Below are positions 28,701 through 36,498 of a stretch of DNA of 64,000 nt, one piece after another (the stretch's first letter is position 1; the number at the start of each line of letters is the position of its first letter). The notes below the pieces were generated by a model. The model was not told where the DNA came from. It ran no database searches and saw nothing but the letters and a program-made list of their open reading frames with translations. The DNA is from CAVUAF01 sp963739375. Lineage in GTDB: Bacteria > Acidobacteriota > Terriglobia > Terriglobales > Acidobacteriaceae. A program made the position numbers and the translations under genes. The stretch is from positions 62,001 to 126,000 of the forward strand of contig CAVUAF010000015.1 of the NCBI GenBank assembly GCA_963739375.1, given 5' to 3'.

Positions 28701-29322
28701 CTCCGCGCAGAACGTCAACGTCCTGGTGCTGGACACCGAGGTGTACTCCAACACCGGCGGCCAGCGCTCCAAGGCCACGCCGCGCGGCGCGGTGGCGCGC
28801 TTCGCTTTCGGAGGCAAGGAAACCGCCAAGAAGGACCTGGCGCTGATGGCGGTCAACTACGGCAACGTGTACGTGGCCCGCGTGGCGATGGGCGGCAGCG
28901 ACATGCAAACCCTGAAGGCCTTCGTCGAGGCCGAGGCTTACGACGGCCCCTCCCTCATCATCGCCTTCTCGCATTGCGTGGCCCACGGCTACGACCTGAT
29001 GTACGGCATGGACCAGCAGAAGCTGGCGGTGCAGTCCGGATACTGGCCGCTGTTCCGCTACAACCCGGACCTGGTGAAGCAAGGCAAGAATCCGTTGCAA
29101 CTCGACTCCCGCCCCCCCAGCATACCGTTGCAGAAATACATGTTGAACGAGACCCGGTTCAGCATTCTGAACCACGCCGATGCCGAAGCCGCCAAGAAGC
29201 TGCTGCGCGAAGCCGAAGAGGATGTGCGCAGCCGCTGGGATCTTTACGAAAAGCTGGCTTCGCTTCCCGCCGGCGAAGACCTGGCGGCCGCCACCCTGGC
29301 GACGAAAGGAGGCAAGGAATGA
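25723..29322 (+). CDS. nifJ: pyruvate:ferredoxin (flavodoxin) oxidoreductase
   Basis: The 1199-residue single-chain enzyme has the full domain order of NifJ/PFOR. It starts with the pyrimidine-binding domain (IDGNEAAAYSAYHTSEVIAIYPITPSS split), then domain II, the gamma-like domain, two [4Fe-4S] motifs (CIQCGKCVLVCP near 695, CTGCTLCVQICP near 751), the proximal cluster motif CAGCGETPY near 825 and the thiamine-diphosphate site (GDGWAYDIGYGG, NTGGQRSK near 976-1012). It converts pyruvate and CoA to acetyl-CoA, CO2 and reduced ferredoxin/flavodoxin. It is coupled by an ATGA overlap to the next gene. This points to anaerobic or microaerobic carbon metabolism. Confidence 0.97.
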   Translation: MTRSKVTIDGNEAAAYSAYHTSEVIAIYPITPSSNMGEFADEWAAKGQTNIWGAVPTVVEMQSEGGAAGAMHGAIQAGALATTFTASQGLLLMIPNMYKIAGELTPAVIHVAARTLATHALSIFGDHSDVMGCRQTGFAMLASNSVQEAMDHALIAHAATLEARIPFLHFFDGFRTSHEVDKIEELSDDDMRALIDDALVHAHRLRSLSPDRPVLRGSAQNPDVFFQAREAINPYYLACPGIVQKTMDKFAQLVGRRYHLFDYVGAADADRVIIMMGSGAEAAEETVEYLNAHGEKVGLLKVRLYRPFSLEHFLAALPASAKTLAVLDRTKEPGATGEPLYMDVITALSEALATGQGPFQSMPRVIGGRYGLSSKEFNPPMVKAVFDELKKAQPKNHFTVGIMDDVTRTSLEYDREFSTESPDTVRAVFYGLGSDGTVGANKNSIKIIGEETDFHAQGYFVYDSKKAGAMTVSHLRFGPRPIRSTYLITQASFVACHQFSFVERLDVLKLARPGATFLLNSPYGPEAVWDHLPVTMQQDLLAKKLRLFVINADPVAEEAGMGRRINTIMQTCFFAISGVLPRDEAIAAIKKAIEKTYMKRGEAVVQKNFAAVDAALAHLHEVKLPAQATSKLHLEPPVPAAAPDFVQKVTARIIAGEGDLLPVSALPVDGTFPTATAQWEKRNIALEIPVWDEQLCIQCGKCVLVCPHSVIRAKIYDPALLAKAPSQFKYAKPKWKEFENLRYTLQVAPEDCTGCTLCVQICPAKSKTEVKHKAINMEPQAPLRLPERENWDFFLSLPEANREQLKTGQVKDVQLLQPLFEFSGACAGCGETPYVKLMTQLFGDHVVIANATGCSSIYGGNLPTTPYTVDAQGRGPVWSNSLFEDNAEFGFGLRLALNKQDEYARDLVQRLEAKIGGELVAALLATDQSTHAGIERQREQVRQLHDQLKGVDNLEARDLLAIADALVRKSVWIVGGDGWAYDIGYGGLDHVLASAQNVNVLVLDTEVYSNTGGQRSKATPRGAVARFAFGGKETAKKDLALMAVNYGNVYVARVAMGGSDMQTLKAFVEAEAYDGPSLIIAFSHCVAHGYDLMYGMDQQKLAVQSGYWPLFRYNPDLVKQGKNPLQLDSRPPSIPLQKYMLNETRFSILNHADAEAAKKLLREAEEDVRSRWDLYEKLASLPAGEDLAAATLATKGGKE

Positions 29323-30326
29323 CCGATCTTTCTACCACCTATCTGGGGTTGCAACTGAAGAACCCGATCGTGGTGTCGGCCGGACCGCTACAGCGGGAAG
29401 TTGAGGCCGTGCGCGCGATGGAAGAAGCCGGCGCGGCCGCGGTGGTCATGCAGTCGCTGTTCGAGGAGCAGATCGCCATCGAAGGCGAAGAACTGAACCG
29501 CTGGCTGGAGCAAGGCAGCGAGAGCTTCGCCGAGTCGCTGCACTATCTTCCTGACCTGGAGAACTACAATCACGGGCCCGAAGCCTACCTGGAACACCTG
29601 GCGCGGGTGAAGAAGGCGGTGCGTATTCCAGTCATTGCCAGCCTGAACGGCAGTTCGCCAGGCGGTTGGACGCGTTACGCCAAGATGATGGAAGAAGCGG
29701 GCGCGGACGCCATCGAACTGAACACCTATTACGTGGCCACCAATCCCGAACGGCCCGGCTCGGAGGTGGAACAGAGGTACTACGACGTGGTGTGCCAAGT
29801 GAAGGCGGCGGTGCGGGTGCCGCTAGCGGTCAAGGTGGGGCATTTTTTCAGTTCCATTCCGCACATGATGCGCCGGCTCGACTTGGCCGGAGCCGACGGT
29901 CTGGTGCTGTTCAACCGCTTCTATCAGCCGGACCTCGATCTGGAACAGCTGGAGGTGGTGCCGCGCCTGCAACTGAGCCATTCCTATGAGCTGCTACTGC
30001 GGCTCAACTGGGTGGCCATCGTGTTCGGCCACGTGCATGCGGATCTGGCCATCACCGGCGGCGTTCATACCGCCGAGGACGTGCTGAAGAGCATGATGGT
30101 CGGCGCGCGGGTGGCAATGATGACCTCGGCCCTGCTGCAGAACGGCGTCGAGCACATCCGCCATGTTCTGCAGGACCTCAAGACCTGGATGGAAGAACAC
30201 GAATACGAATCCATCCGCCAGATGCAGGGCAGCATGGCGCGCAAATCGGTCGCCGATCCCGCGACTTTCGAACGCGCGAATTACATGCGGGTGTTGAGCT
30301 CGTACGCCTTGAAACTGACTCGCTGA
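29319..30326 (+). CDS. dihydroorotate-dehydrogenase-like FMN protein
   Basis: The start is the ATG at 29319, overlapping the nifJ stop (ATGA) with GGAGGCAAGGA just upstream; 335 residues. The fold is a flavin TIM barrel of the DHOD-like class (TYLGLQLKNPIVVSAGPL, VIASLNGSSPGGW, GADAIELNTYY, PLAVKVGHFF, ITGGVHTAEDVLKSMMVGA). Proteins of this kind that follow nifJ are distinct from PyrD and their reaction is not known; a link to ferredoxin redox flow is inferred from coupling. The gene's stop codon lies at the edge of the first tRNA-Ser-like repeat. Confidence 0.85.
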   Translation: MTDLSTTYLGLQLKNPIVVSAGPLQREVEAVRAMEEAGAAAVVMQSLFEEQIAIEGEELNRWLEQGSESFAESLHYLPDLENYNHGPEAYLEHLARVKKAVRIPVIASLNGSSPGGWTRYAKMMEEAGADAIELNTYYVATNPERPGSEVEQRYYDVVCQVKAAVRVPLAVKVGHFFSSIPHMMRRLDLAGADGLVLFNRFYQPDLDLEQLEVVPRLQLSHSYELLLRLNWVAIVFGHVHADLAITGGVHTAEDVLKSMMVGARVAMMTSALLQNGVEHIRHVLQDLKTWMEEHEYESIRQMQGSMARKSVADPATFERANYMRVLSSYALKLTR

Positions 30327-30360
30327 TACGAAGACTCTGTGGCGGAGGGAGAGGGATTCG
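30326..30360. repeat. direct repeat DR1 carrying a tRNA-Ser 3' end
   Basis: These 35 bases recur at 30501-30535 with one mismatch. The right part, 30340-30363, is identical over 24 bases to the 3' end of the intact tRNA-Ser at 33239-33262, in the same orientation. It begins at the last base of the preceding gene's stop codon. Such copies of a tRNA 3' end are typical attachment-site scars left by integrating elements. Confidence 0.7.
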
Positions 30361-30415
30361 AACTGGCGGGCGGAGAAAAATGACGCTTTCCGGGAACACA
30401 TCGCCGGATGAGCGT

Positions 30416-30495
30416 TTCTCCGGTGCGCTAATGCGTGGAAAAACCCTCAGATTCGGCCGGAACCTGAGGGTTTTCTGGCGAATCGGACCGGAGAA
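30416..30495 (+). repeat. 80-base nested palindrome between tRNA-Ser-like repeats
   Basis: Outer arms TTCTCCGGT (30416-30424) and ACCGGAGAA (30487-30495) pair perfectly, and inner arms AAAACCCTCAG and CTGAGGGTTTT (ending 30474) form an 11-bp stem. The whole unit lies between the two 35-base direct repeats. This makes a compact palindrome-in-direct-repeats structure of about 210 bases that resembles a small mobile or REP-like cassette. Confidence 0.55.
30440..30474 (+). terminator. rho-independent terminator after nifJ operon
   Basis: CCCTCAG (30444-30450) pairs with CTGAGGG (30464-30470), followed by TTTT and preceded by AAAAA, so it can work on both strands. It lies about 115 bases after the stop of the DHOD-like gene and is the first good terminator for the nifJ operon. 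Confidence 0.65.
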
Positions 30496-30500
30496 CAGAA

Positions 30501-30535
30501 ATACGATGACTCTGTGGCGGAGGGAGAGGGATTCG
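30501..30535. repeat. direct repeat DR2 carrying a tRNA-Ser 3' end
   Basis: Second copy of the 35-base repeat, 175 bases from the first. The part at 30515-30535 matches the tRNA-Ser 3' end over 21 bases, after which the sequence diverges (GATTCC instead of AACCCC). It bounds the nested palindrome on its right side. Confidence 0.7.
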
Positions 30536-30891
30536 GATTCCAAAGCGGCGATGAAAACACTCAACTTACTGGTTTTTGGTGCCTCCCAATAAGCGACAAA
30601 CGCGAGAAACGACCCGGATTGGTACGCCACAGGTACATGCTCCGAGGCGAACAAATGACGAATCCATCGTAAACGGATGAGAAGACGATTTCACGACAGT
30701 TACGAGCGCCAAGGCACTTGTCCGGTTAGCCGACTATACGTCCAAGTGACCGGCATTGGTGTCGCTTCACCGACTAGCGAACAAAAAGCGCAAGCTTACG
30801 ATCAAGGAGATTTCACGACAGCGACGGAGGGAGGTAACTGAACCTTCCAAGGCTGCAAGAAAAATCGGTCCGCCCAAACGAGACCTGCTGT
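30536..30891. other. gene-poor stretch right of the tRNA-Ser-like repeats
   Basis: No convincing gene is visible. GATTTCACGACAG occurs twice, near 30688 and 30810. A short Lys/Arg-rich open frame (30756-30947) has no ribosome site and looks fortuitous. The stretch lies downstream of the selenoprotein gene on the minus strand and may hold its terminator, but I found none with a T-run. Confidence 0.35.
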
Positions 30892-31158
30892 CTACCGCGC
30901 TGCGTTATTCGCACGGCGCTTCTCGATCTGGTCGACCACGCTATTGAGATCGGGATAGCCGGCACCAAAGCTCCGCGTAAACCAGTTCCCACCGCGCTCG
31001 GCAATCCTCTCGCCGTCAGCGATCACCTCGAACTGCCCGGTCTTACCAGGCGTAATCACGGCTTCAATGTCGAGGCGCTTCTTGATGAGGGTCACGAGAC
31101 TCGTGACCTTGGCCTTGTTATTCTGTCACGTCGGGCAGTGAACGATCTCGATCTTCAT
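30892..31158 (-). CDS. Rdx/SelW-like thioredoxin-fold selenoprotein (in-frame UGA = Sec)
   Basis: From the ATG at 31158 (GGGAG 4 bases upstream) the frame reads MKIEIVHCPT, then TGA at 31126-31128, then QNNKAKVTSLVTLIKKRL and on to a TAG-type end at 30892: 88 residues if UGA is Sec. The tail (VITPGKTGQFEVIADGERIA, AGYPDLNSVVDQIEKR) matches the Rdx family of SelW/SelT/SelH-type redox proteins, whose active site is CxxC or CxxU. Here it is Cys8-Pro-Thr-Sec11, exactly in register. A perfect hairpin follows the UGA (separate entry). Without readthrough the product would be 10 residues. A nonsense mutation of TGC is the alternative. SelA, SelB and SelC are not in the window. Confidence 0.75.
31090..31128 (-). 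promoter_or_regulatory. candidate bacterial SECIS hairpin with its UGA
   Basis: Starting 17 bases after the UGA (31126-31128) the minus strand has GGTCACGA, loop GTC, TCGTGACC (31108 down to 31090): an 8-bp perfect stem with a 3-base loop whose first bases are G and U. The distance from UGA to the loop is 25 bases. Known bacterial SECIS elements lie within the coding region, with the loop about 16-37 bases from the UGA and a G among the first loop bases, so this fits. Confidence 0.65.
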
Positions 31159-31316
31159 TCTGCTCCCATCTGCTTGCTGTTGGATGAAGCCGCGCGGTTC
31201 AGTCAGTTCGTCGAGTTGGGATTGTAAACCAGAAACCCTTGTTGACCTTAAGACACGGCAACAAGTGCATGTCCACCTCACCCGCGTTCAAGGCGTTCAT
31301 CGACATCAGCGGACGC

Positions 31317-31376
31317 GTAACTGGCGATTACAACTCTTCTCACCAGCTTGCGCTATTCGCCTCCGATTACCCCCGC
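31317..31376 (+). repeat. dispersed imperfect-palindrome repeat, copy B
   Basis: Aligns with 18384-18446 (blocks ACTGGCGA, CTCTTCT, ACCAG, TTGCG, TTCGCCTCCG). It abuts the end of the ABC-permease remnant, as if the repeat marks the deletion junction. ACTGG near 31320 and CCAG about 22 bases later can pair, giving a weaker hairpin than copy A. Confidence 0.5.
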
Positions 31377-31398
31377 AAGCGTCAGGCGAACTCCCAGC

Positions 31399-31554
31399 GC
31401 GGGCAAGGCGGCGCGCGCGGACGAACAAGGCGACGCCCACCGCCAGCAGCACGGCCACCTGCGGCCAGAGGTGCGAGACCGGCTCGTCACGCCAGAAGAC
31501 CTTGGTGAAGCCGTCGAGCGGCGCGATCTCGCTGGGGCCTGCTTTCGTGGCCAA
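31399..31554 (-). pseudogene. C-terminal remnant of an ABC-2-type permease
   Basis: The minus strand reads IAPLDGFTKVFWRDEPVSHL then WPQVAVLLAVGVALFVRARR and LAR, the last transmembrane helix and basic tail usual at the end of ABC-2-type transporter permeases. No upstream part, start codon with ribosome site or ATPase gene is present. The frame runs on into unrelated sequence that includes repeat copy B. I read it as a scar of a deleted transporter operon. Confidence 0.5.
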
Positions 31555-31625
31555 TTCGTTGTGTCGAAGGCGGGGGAAGCGTACCCTGCACAGGCCAGAG
31601 GTCCAACTCGGAAATTCCGGTCCAC

Positions 31626-32810
31626 ATGACCATTGACGCCAAATCGTTGACCGTTTTCTTCCGCAATCAGGGCATTTACCTGTTCATTGCTCTCGTTGTC
31701 GGCGCGATTTTCTGGGCAATTGGCCAGCCCATAAATCCTTTCACCGTCATCTTGTACTCGCTGTGTATCGGCAATTTCCTTTCGCCTCCGGTGCAATGGC
31801 TGCACGTTCTTTACGAAAGGCCGTCCCCCTATGACTGGCTGATCTTCCTGATCGTGCTATGCGTCTTGATGGTTCCCGTTTACGCGCTGACCAGCGTAAT
31901 TGTCTGGTGGTTCGCCCCGCCTGGTCCGCAATCGCTTGGGCACTTGATCACCACCGGCTGGAAGCTGCCCTTCCTGATCACCTTCGTCTACGGCGTGACG
32001 AATTTTCTCTACAGCAAGACGAGGGCGCGCCTCGAACGCCGCAACGTCGAGCTGCAACACATGGTCCAGTCGGGCGCGGCCCGCCTGGAAATCCACGAAC
32101 AGGAATTGGAACGGGCCCGCGAAATCCAGCAGTCGCTTTTGCCCAAGGAAATTCCGCAGCTTCCGGGAATCGCCGTAGCCACCGCCTGGCGCCCGGCGCG
32201 CGCGGTCGGCGGAGATTACTTCGATGTGCTGCGGCTCGACGGCAACAGGCTGGCCATCTGCATTGCCGATGTCTCCGGCAAGGGAGTTGCCGCCGCTTTG
32301 CTTATGGCTAATGTCCAGGCCAGCCTGCGCGCATCCGTGCGCGACCTGGATAGTCCGGCGCGCGTGTGCGGGATCATGAACGGCATGCTGCGCGAAAGCA
32401 TCGCTGCGAACAAGTTCGTGACGTTTTTCTGCAGCGTTCTCGACGCCAATACGCGCACGTTTCGCTACTGCAATGCCGGCCATCCCTATCCTATTCTCGT
32501 TTCGGCTGGTGCCGCGCACACCCTGGATTATGGCGGCGCAGTGCTCGGCGTTTTCCCCTCGTGGAATTACCAGGACTCCAGCGTCAACCTGAAATCCGGA
32601 GACCGGCTACTTCTATTCACCGACGGCATCACCGAAGCCGAGGGCGCGCAAGGCGAAGAGTTTGGAGTGGAGAGGGTCGCCGCATTCGGCAAGGCGCACG
32701 CGGCCAGTTCCGCTGCTGAGTTGAACGAGCAACTGCTCGCGCAGGTGTCGGATTTTTGCGGCGCACAATTCCAAGACGACGCCACCTTGGTGGTTCTTGC
32801 CGTAAATTAA
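31626..32810 (+). CDS. membrane-bound PP2C/SpoIIE-type serine phosphatase
   Basis: The 394-residue protein has about four membrane helices in residues 15-130, a short coiled linker (RRNVELQHMVQSGAARLEIH) and a SpoIIE/RsbU phosphatase domain from about 150. The domain starts with the usual AREIQQSLLPKEIPQLPG and has the metal-binding motifs VGGDYFDVLRL, CIADVSGKGVAAALLMA, GHPYPIL, LLFTDGITEAEGA and QDDATLVVL. Such enzymes dephosphorylate anti-sigma-factor antagonists in stress signalling. No partner kinase or antagonist gene is adjacent. Its stop overlaps the end of the convergent methyltransferase fragment. Confidence 0.88.
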   Translation: MTIDAKSLTVFFRNQGIYLFIALVVGAIFWAIGQPINPFTVILYSLCIGNFLSPPVQWLHVLYERPSPYDWLIFLIVLCVLMVPVYALTSVIVWWFAPPGPQSLGHLITTGWKLPFLITFVYGVTNFLYSKTRARLERRNVELQHMVQSGAARLEIHEQELERAREIQQSLLPKEIPQLPGIAVATAWRPARAVGGDYFDVLRLDGNRLAICIADVSGKGVAAALLMANVQASLRASVRDLDSPARVCGIMNGMLRESIAANKFVTFFCSVLDANTRTFRYCNAGHPYPILVSAGAAHTLDYGGAVLGVFPSWNYQDSSVNLKSGDRLLLFTDGITEAEGAQGEEFGVERVAAFGKAHAASSAAELNEQLLAQVSDFCGAQFQDDATLVVLAVN

Positions 32811-33183
32811 CGCCGCGGCCTCCGAGGGTTCGCCGGAATAAACCGCGGCACGCGCAAGGCGTAGGCCTCGTACTCGCTGCCGAACCGCTCCCGCAATTCT
32901 CTCTCCTCGAGCAGAACCACGAGAAACAACGAGCCCGCGGCTAACAACGCGAAGACGTATGTGGCGACGTAGTTCGCGATCATCGCCCAACCGACTAGCG
33001 CCACGAAGATCTCAACATAGCGCGGATACCTTATCCTGGAGTAGATGCCCGCAGTCAACAGCCGTGATTGGAACTTGTGGGGCGCGATTTCCGGCAGGCC
33101 GACCAGCGTTCTTATCGAAAGTTCCGCGGTAATTCGTACACGCATCACAATTGAGAGCAGCACGACCGAGACGCCGGTCGCGA
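32807..33183 (-). pseudogene. truncated isoprenylcysteine-carboxyl-methyltransferase-like gene
   Basis: The open frame runs from just after a TAG at 33184 to 32807, giving at most 125 residues; GTG at 33163 is a possible start without a ribosome site. It keeps the C-terminal part of the ICMT/PEMT fold (LLTAGIYSRIRYPRYVEIF, FLVVLLEERELRERFGSEYEAY, RVPRFIP). The N-terminal helices that full-length members carry are absent. It begins 55 bases from the tRNA-Ser 3' end, as if cut when something inserted at the tRNA. It could still be made as a short protein. Confidence 0.55.
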
Positions 33184-33238
33184 TCAGAAAGGTGCGCGCA
33201 TTCTAGAGATGCAGGCTCTTCAAGAGACCCAACAAAAA

Positions 33239-33328
<90 letters not shown>

Positions 33329-33357
33329 GCGCGTTTGCTGTCAACAGTTTACCAGCC

Positions 33358-36300
33358 TTACCTAATCAGCTTGCCGCCCGCGAGCGGCGGCCGCCGGAGT
33401 TCGCGTTCGCGCAGCCAGGTGAAGAGGACCGGGGTCACGATCAGAACATGGATCAGGGAACTCACCATGCCGCCCAAAACCGGCGTGGCCAGCGGTTTCA
33501 TGACTTCCGCGCCGGTGCGTGTGGACCACATGATCGGCAGCAGCCCGGCGACCACGGTGGCCACGGTCATTACTTTCGGGCGCAGGCGCAGCAGCGCACC
33601 TTCGATCACTGCCGCATGCAGGCCTTGCAGGGTGAGTCCGCCCTCGGCGGCCACGCGGCGCTGCACCGCCTCCTCCAGGTAGATCACCATCACCACGCCG
33701 GTCTGCACCGCGGTCCCGAACAGCGCAATGAACCCCACCCACACCGCCACCGAGAAGTTGTAGCCCAGCGCTTTCAGCAGGAACACGCCGCCGGTCAGCG
33801 CGAACGGCACCGCGAGCACCACGTGCAGCGCCTCTTTGACGGAGTGATACGTCCAGTACAGCAGCAGGAAGATGATCCCCAGCACCACCGGAATGACAAT
33901 CTGCAGGCGCCGTTTGGCGCGGACCTGGTTCTCATACTGCCCGCTCCACTCGACGTAGTAGCCCGCCGGCAGCCGCACGCCCCGCGCCACCGCGCGCTTC
34001 GCGGCCTCGACGAAGCCGCCGACATCGCGGCCGCGCACGTTCAGCAGCACGGTGCTGCGCAGGAGGCCATTCTCGCTGCTGATCATCGAGGGACCGAGCA
34101 CGGTGCGGAGGTCCGCCACCGCGGCCAGCGGCACCTGGATGCCGTTCGGCGCGGGCACCAGCACGGTGCGCAGCTTCTCTTCGCTGTCGCGAAAGTCGGG
34201 CGCGTAACGGAGATTGATGGGCAGCCGCTGCCGCCCTTCGATGGCCACGCTCAGGCTCTTGCCGCCGATGGCGGTTTCGATCACGTCCTGCACGTCGCCC
34301 ACGTTGATGGCGTAGCGCGCGGCGGCCTCCCGATTCACCGTGATCTCCAGATACGGCGTGCCCGTGATGCGCTCGGCGTAGAGATCGGTGGCCCCGGGCA
34401 CCGTCCGCAGCACGCTCTCGATTTCCTGCCCGATGCGCTCCGCCACCTGCAGGTCGGAGCCGAAAATCTTGACCCCCACCTGGGTGCGGATGCCGGTGGA
34501 GAGCATGTCAATGCGGTTGCGGATGGGCTGCGTCCAGATGTTGGTGACGCCGGGGAGGCGCAGCTTCTCGTCGAGCCGCTGCAGAATCGCGTCCTTGGTG
34601 AGTCCGGGGGGCCAGTCGCGGCGCGGCTTGAACTCGATGATTGTTTCCGTCATGTTGACGGGCGCCGGATCGGTCGCGGTCTCCGCCCGGCCCACTTTGC
34701 CGACCACGCGCGCCACCGCCGGGTCCTGCGCAATGATTGCGTCTTGCCGCTGCAGGATTTCCGCGGCCTTGGTCAGGGAGATGCTCGGGTCGGTAATGGG
34801 CATGAAGAGCGCGGTCTCTTCATCGAGAGGCGGCATGAACTCCGAGCCAATCGTGGAAGCCATCCACAGCGCCGCGCCGAACAGGGCGGCGGCGACGGCG
34901 AGCGTGGCCGCGCGATGGCGCAGCGCCCACTCCAGAACCGGGCGGTACACGGCGCGCAGACCGCGCATCACCGGGTTGTCCTCCTCGCGATGCAGCCGGC
35001 CGCGAATCAGGAAGGTGCACAGCACCGGCACCAGCGTCACCGCGATCAGCGTGGAGCCAATCATGGCGAAGGTCTTGGTGAATGCCAGCGGATGGAACAG
35101 CTTGCCTTCCATGCCGGTCAGCGCGAAGACCGGAATGAACGCCAGGATGATGATGGTCATGGCGAAGAAAATCGGCCGTCCCACCAGCTGCGCCGCGCGC
35201 AAGGTGATTTCGCCGATGTGCGACTGGTATTCGCCGTGCTCTTCGTAGTGCCGTTCGGCGTGCCGCAGCACGTTTTCGACCATCACAATCCCCGCGTCCA
35301 CCAGCACCCCGATGGCAATGGCGATCCCGCCCAGCGACATGATGTTGGAGGAGATGCCGCCGTAATGCATGAGCAGGAATGCGGCGAGCACCGCCAGCGG
35401 CAGCGGCAAGGTGACGATCAGGATGCTGCGGAAGTGCCACAGGAAGACGATGTGCGCCAGGGTGACGAGAAGGATTTCCTCGAGCAGCGCGTATTTCAGC
35501 GTGTCCACCGCGTGGTTGATGAGGGTGCTGCGGTCATAGAACGGCGTAATGCGCACTCCGGCCGGCAGTCCCGGCCGCAGCGCTTCGAGTTTTTGCTTCA
35601 CCGCCGCGATCACCGCCTGCGCGTTCGCTCCGTAGCGGAGGACGACCACGCCCCCTACCGTTTCCCGCCCCGCGTCGTCCAGCAGGCCGCGCCGGAACTC
35701 CGGGCCGATATGCACGTGCGCCAGGTTGCGGACGTAGACCGGCGTGCCATGCGCGGCGGTCACCACGATGTTCTCGATGTCGCCAACGGAATGAATCAGC
35801 CCCAGTCCGCGCACCGCAAACTCGCGGTCGCCAACTTCCAGCACTTTGGCGCCGACGTTGGTGTTGCTGCGCTCCACCGCCTCGTACACCTGCCGGATGG
35901 TGACGTTGTAGATGCGCAGCTTGGTGGGATCGAGGTCAATCTGATACTGCCGCACGAAGCCGCCGACGCTCGCCACCTCCGCCACTCCCGGCACCGAGGC
36001 CAGCTGGTAGCGAATGAACCAATCCTGGATGGAATGCAGCGTCCCCGCGTCGTAGGGCCCCTCCACCGTGTACCAGAACACCTGCCCCACGCCGGTGGCG
36101 TCGGGCCCCAGCGTCGGGGTCACGCCGGCGGGAAGGAAGCTGGACGCGAGGTTCAGCCGTTCCAGAATTCGCGTGCGCGCAAAGTAGACGTCCACCGCAT
36201 CCTCGAAGATCACATTGATCATCGAGAATCCGAACGCCGACGATGACCGCACCGCGCGCACTCCCGGCAACCCTTGCAGGTTCACCGTGAGCGGATACGT

Positions 36301-36495
36301 GATCTGGTCCTCCACCTCCTGCGGCCCGCGGCCCGGCCAGTCGGTAAACACGATGACCTGGTTTTCACTGAGGTCGGGAATCGCGTCCACCGGGGTGTTC
36401 AGCAGCGCCCAGTAACCCCAGACCGCCAGCACGAGGTAGGCGAGGATGACCAGCAGCCGGTTGCGCAGCGAGAATTCAATGAGTCGGTTGATCAT
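33358..36495 (-). CDS. CusA/CzcA-type heavy-metal RND efflux pump
   Basis: The 1045-residue inner-membrane pump has the RND layout: helix 1 (RLIEFSLRNRLLVILAYLVL), two large periplasmic loops, and 12 helices with AIAIGVLVDAGIVMVENVLR in helix 4, the motif of the heavy-metal (HME) branch like CusA. It ends with VVAGLLPIMWSTRTGAEVMKP (split), the usual last-helix region. Driven by protons, it would expel metal ions through the adaptor and outer-membrane channel encoded just upstream. The Met/Cys-rich partner proteins suggest Cu(I)/Ag(I), though Co/Zn/Cd cannot be ruled out. Confidence 0.94.
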   Translation of the reverse strand: MINRLIEFSLRNRLLVILAYLVLAVWGYWALLNTPVDAIPDLSENQVIVFTDWPGRGPQEVEDQITYPLTVNLQGLPGVRAVRSSSAFGFSMINVIFEDAVDVYFARTRILERLNLASSFLPAGVTPTLGPDATGVGQVFWYTVEGPYDAGTLHSIQDWFIRYQLASVPGVAEVASVGGFVRQYQIDLDPTKLRIYNVTIRQVYEAVERSNTNVGAKVLEVGDREFAVRGLGLIHSVGDIENIVVTAAHGTPVYVRNLAHVHIGPEFRRGLLDDAGRETVGGVVVLRYGANAQAVIAAVKQKLEALRPGLPAGVRITPFYDRSTLINHAVDTLKYALLEEILLVTLAHIVFLWHFRSILIVTLPLPLAVLAAFLLMHYGGISSNIMSLGGIAIAIGVLVDAGIVMVENVLRHAERHYEEHGEYQSHIGEITLRAAQLVGRPIFFAMTIIILAFIPVFALTGMEGKLFHPLAFTKTFAMIGSTLIAVTLVPVLCTFLIRGRLHREEDNPVMRGLRAVYRPVLEWALRHRAATLAVAAALFGAALWMASTIGSEFMPPLDEETALFMPITDPSISLTKAAEILQRQDAIIAQDPAVARVVGKVGRAETATDPAPVNMTETIIEFKPRRDWPPGLTKDAILQRLDEKLRLPGVTNIWTQPIRNRIDMLSTGIRTQVGVKIFGSDLQVAERIGQEIESVLRTVPGATDLYAERITGTPYLEITVNREAAARYAINVGDVQDVIETAIGGKSLSVAIEGRQRLPINLRYAPDFRDSEEKLRTVLVPAPNGIQVPLAAVADLRTVLGPSMISSENGLLRSTVLLNVRGRDVGGFVEAAKRAVARGVRLPAGYYVEWSGQYENQVRAKRRLQIVIPVVLGIIFLLLYWTYHSVKEALHVVLAVPFALTGGVFLLKALGYNFSVAVWVGFIALFGTAVQTGVVMVIYLEEAVQRRVAAEGGLTLQGLHAAVIEGALLRLRPKVMTVATVVAGLLPIMWSTRTGAEVMKPLATPVLGGMVSSLIHVLIVTPVLFTWLRERELRRPPLAGGKLIR

Positions 36496-36498
36496 GGC

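Larger units (their letters stand above)
31159..31625. other. gap with gene and repeat remnants
   Basis: Between the selenoprotein start and the phosphatase gene lie copy B of the dispersed repeat and the tail of an ABC permease gene (listed separately). The promoter of the selenoprotein gene should be near 31165-31230 on the minus strand; no clear -35/-10 pair is seen. Confidence 0.4.

Noticed and set aside
26617..29175. An 850-codon open frame opposite nifJ
   Set aside because: Same GC-driven mirror effect; nifJ is complete and unmistakable on the other strand.
30326..30535. Two further tRNA-Ser genes
   Set aside because: Only the 3' acceptor and part of the T arm are present; anticodon and D arms are missing, so they are fragments.
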